From: an uncultured Cellvibrio sp. | Lineage (GTDB): Bacteria; Pseudomonadota; Gammaproteobacteria; Pseudomonadales; Cellvibrionaceae | Length of the DNA stretch: 34,692 nucleotides | Direction of reading: 5' to 3' | NCBI GenBank assembly: GCA_946481735.1 | Contig: CAMLOU010000027.1 | Location: forward strand, 1-34,692 | In this document: positions 33,423 to 34,692 of the stretch, piece after piece | How positions within the stretch are numbered: position 1 is the first letter of the stretch | Layout of the letters: each line of letters starts with the position of its first letter | Translations under genes and position numbers: made by a program | The notes under the pieces: model-generated | What the model was told of the DNA's origin: nothing | Seen by the model: the letters and a program-made list of their open reading frames with translations, nothing else | Database searches by the model: none

Positions 33423-33456
33423 AAAGGGATGCCCGCGAGGGCATCCCTTTTTTATT
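33423..33456. terminator. Bidirectional terminator between the receptor and phosphoketolase genes
   Basis: AAAGGGATGCCC and GGGCATCCCTTT form a perfect 12-bp stem with a GCGA loop. The T run on the plus strand and the A run ahead of the stem let it work for both convergent genes. Confidence 0.9.
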
Positions 33457-33466
33457 TCTCCGCACA

Positions 33467-34692
33467 TTATTTACGCAGGCCCTGCCATCGCCAATGGCGA
33501 ATCTCCGGCATGTCTTCACCGTGTTCCTCAATATAAAATGTATGCTCCCTGAGTTTGTCATTGATCATCTGCCGTAGGCCGTCCAGGTCGAATCCGCTGT
33601 GGGGGATGCGCTCAATCACGGCGCGTAACAGGTGAAAGCGATCCAGCTTGTTCATCACCACCATATCAAAAGGCGTGGTTGTGGTGCCTTCTTCCTGAAA
33701 GCCGTGCACATGAAAATTCTGATGGTTGGTGCGGCGATAGGTCAGGCGATGAATCAGGGCAGGGTAGCCGTGATAGGCGAAGATCACTGGCTTGTCACGC
33801 GTAAACAGATTATCAAAATCTTCATTATGTAAGCCGTGAGGATGTTCACTGGGCGATTGGAGTTTCATTAAATCCACAACATTGATCAAGCGCACTTTTA
33901 GCTCGGGCAAATGCGTATGCAACAACTGTACGGTGGCCAGAGCTTCTATTGTCGGCACATCCCCGGCGCAGGCAATAACCACATCCGGTTCCTGCTCACC
34001 CGTATTGCTTGCCCATTCCCACACACCGATACCCGCCGCACAATGATCAATAGCGGCATCCATACTTAACCATTGCGGCTGTTCATTTTTACCGGCGACA
34101 ATGACATTGATGTAGTTGCGACTGCGCAAGCAGTGGTCGGTAACAGACAGTAAGGTATTGGCATCTGGCGGCAAATAAATACGAATAACCTCGGCTTTTT
34201 TATTAACGACATGATCGATAAAGCCCGGGTCCTGATGGCTGGTGCCATTATGGTCCTGTCGCCAGACGTGCGAAGACAGCAAATAATTCAGGGACGCTAT
34301 CGAGCGGCGCCAGGGAATATGGTTAGCCACTTTTAACCACTTGGCATGTTGATTGACCATGGAATCAACAATATGAATAAACGCTTCGTAACAGGAGAAA
34401 AATCCATGGCGCCCGGTAAGCAGATAACCTTCCAGCCAGCCCTGGCATTGATGCTCGCTTAATACTTCCATCACGCGCCCATCGGCAGCCAGTTTGTCAT
34501 CGCCGCTAACTGTTTCTGCCATCCAGGTGCGCGCCGTCACGTCCAGTACATCCTGCCAGCGATTGGAATTATTTTCGTCGGGGCTGAAGAGGCGGAAGTT
34601 TTTACTCGGCAGATTCCGTGTCATTACGTCGGCCAAAAATTTTCCCATCACACGGGTTGCTTCGGCATCAACTGCGCCGGGTGCAGGAATAG
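33467..34692 (-). CDS. xfp: Phosphoketolase, C-terminal half (5' end outside window)
   Basis: The frame stays open to the window edge, so the start is missing and about 408 C-terminal residues are seen. Phosphoketolase is a thiamine diphosphate enzyme that splits xylulose 5-phosphate, and often fructose 6-phosphate, into acetyl phosphate and an aldose phosphate. Family landmarks include [14 protein letters not shown], the Glu-bearing [14 protein letters not shown] (equivalent to the transketolase pyrimidine-binding region), [15 protein letters not shown] and [21 protein letters not shown]. The complete enzyme is near 800 residues. It converges on the TonB-dependent receptor with a shared terminator. 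It can yield ATP from sugars without O2, but a link to the other genes is only positional. Confidence 0.92.
   Translation of the reverse strand, partial: IPAPGAVDAEATRVMGKFLADVMTRNLPSKNFRLFSPDENNSNRWQDVLDVTARTWMAETVSGDDKLAADGRVMEVLSEHQCQGWLEGYLLTGRHGFFSCYEAFIHIVDSMVNQHAKWLKVANHIPWRRSIASLNYLLSSHVWRQDHNGTSHQDPGFIDHVVNKKAEVIRIYLPPDANTLLSVTDHCLRSRNYINVIVAGKNEQPQWLSMDAAIDHCAAGIGVWEWASNTGEQEPDVVIACAGDVPTIEALATVQLLHTHLPELKVRLINVVDLMKLQSPSEHPHGLHNEDFDNLFTRDKPVIFAYHGYPALIHRLTYRRTNHQNFHVHGFQEEGTTTTPFDMVVMNKLDRFHLLRAVIERIPHSGFDLDGLRQMINDKLREHTFYIEEHGEDMPEIRHWRWQGLRK

Noticed and set aside
1..34692. CRISPR array, insertion sequences, tRNA or rRNA genes
   Set aside because: Reading both strands I found no regular spaced repeats, no transposase or integrase, and no recognisable tRNA or rRNA sequence.

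Overview
The window looks like chromosomal DNA from a denitrifying or nitrate-respiring gammaproteobacterium of moderate GC. A Cellvibrio-like relative of the pseudomonads is my best guess. This rests on the split NrdJa/NrdJb reductase and the narK-narGHJI-parvulin layout known from Pseudomonas, and on a TonB-dependent receptor of the kind expanded in polysaccharide-degrading Cellvibrionaceae and Xanthomonadaceae. The taxonomy is inference. I see no transposase, integrase, rRNA, tRNA or CRISPR array.

Layout. (1) 1-3813: the 3' end of a NarK-type transporter, then an 886-residue NarK-NarK fusion. (2) 3823-5664, minus strand: the nitrate sensor kinase narX, with no narL beside it. (3) 6019-13639: narGHJI plus a parvulin isomerase, closed by a strong terminator. 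(4) 13757-16290: the anaerobic class III ribonucleotide reductase nrdG-nrdD with a compact regulatory region. (5) 16316-18380: a cytochrome P450 (minus) and a lone SdhB-type iron-sulfur protein (plus). (6) 18364-20859: ubiT (minus) and ubiU-ubiV (plus), the oxygen-independent ubiquinone hydroxylation genes. (7) 20896-23712: the B12-dependent class II reductase nrdJa-nrdJb. (8) 23748-24213: a DGC-family cysteine protein behind an FNR/Anr box. (9) 24243-30170: the nitric oxide module, nsrR-nnrS-DUF454 divergent from ytfE-norB, followed by azurin. (10) 30595-33399: a TonB-dependent receptor. (11) 33467 to the end: the 3' part of a phosphoketolase gene on the minus strand.

The genes fit together as a kit for life without oxygen. 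Nitrate is imported and reduced (NarK, NarGHI). NO is sensed, reduced and its damage repaired (NsrR, NorB, NnrS, YtfE), with azurin as a periplasmic electron carrier. Ubiquinone, the electron donor for NarGHI and NorB, can be made without O2 (UbiTUV). Deoxyribonucleotides can be made by two O2-independent reductases (NrdGD and NrdJab). No nitrite reductase or N2O reductase gene is present in the window.

The regulatory DNA supports this. Three 7-2-7 NarL-type palindromes lie before the narK fusion, narG and nrdG. A tandem pair of NrdR boxes spaced exactly 31 bp covers the nrdG promoter. Two 11-1-11 NsrR operators cover the divergent ytfE and DUF454 promoters. An FNR/Anr box precedes the DGC gene. 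The least explained part is the P450 and orphan SdhB pair placed between the class III reductase and the ubiquinone genes.
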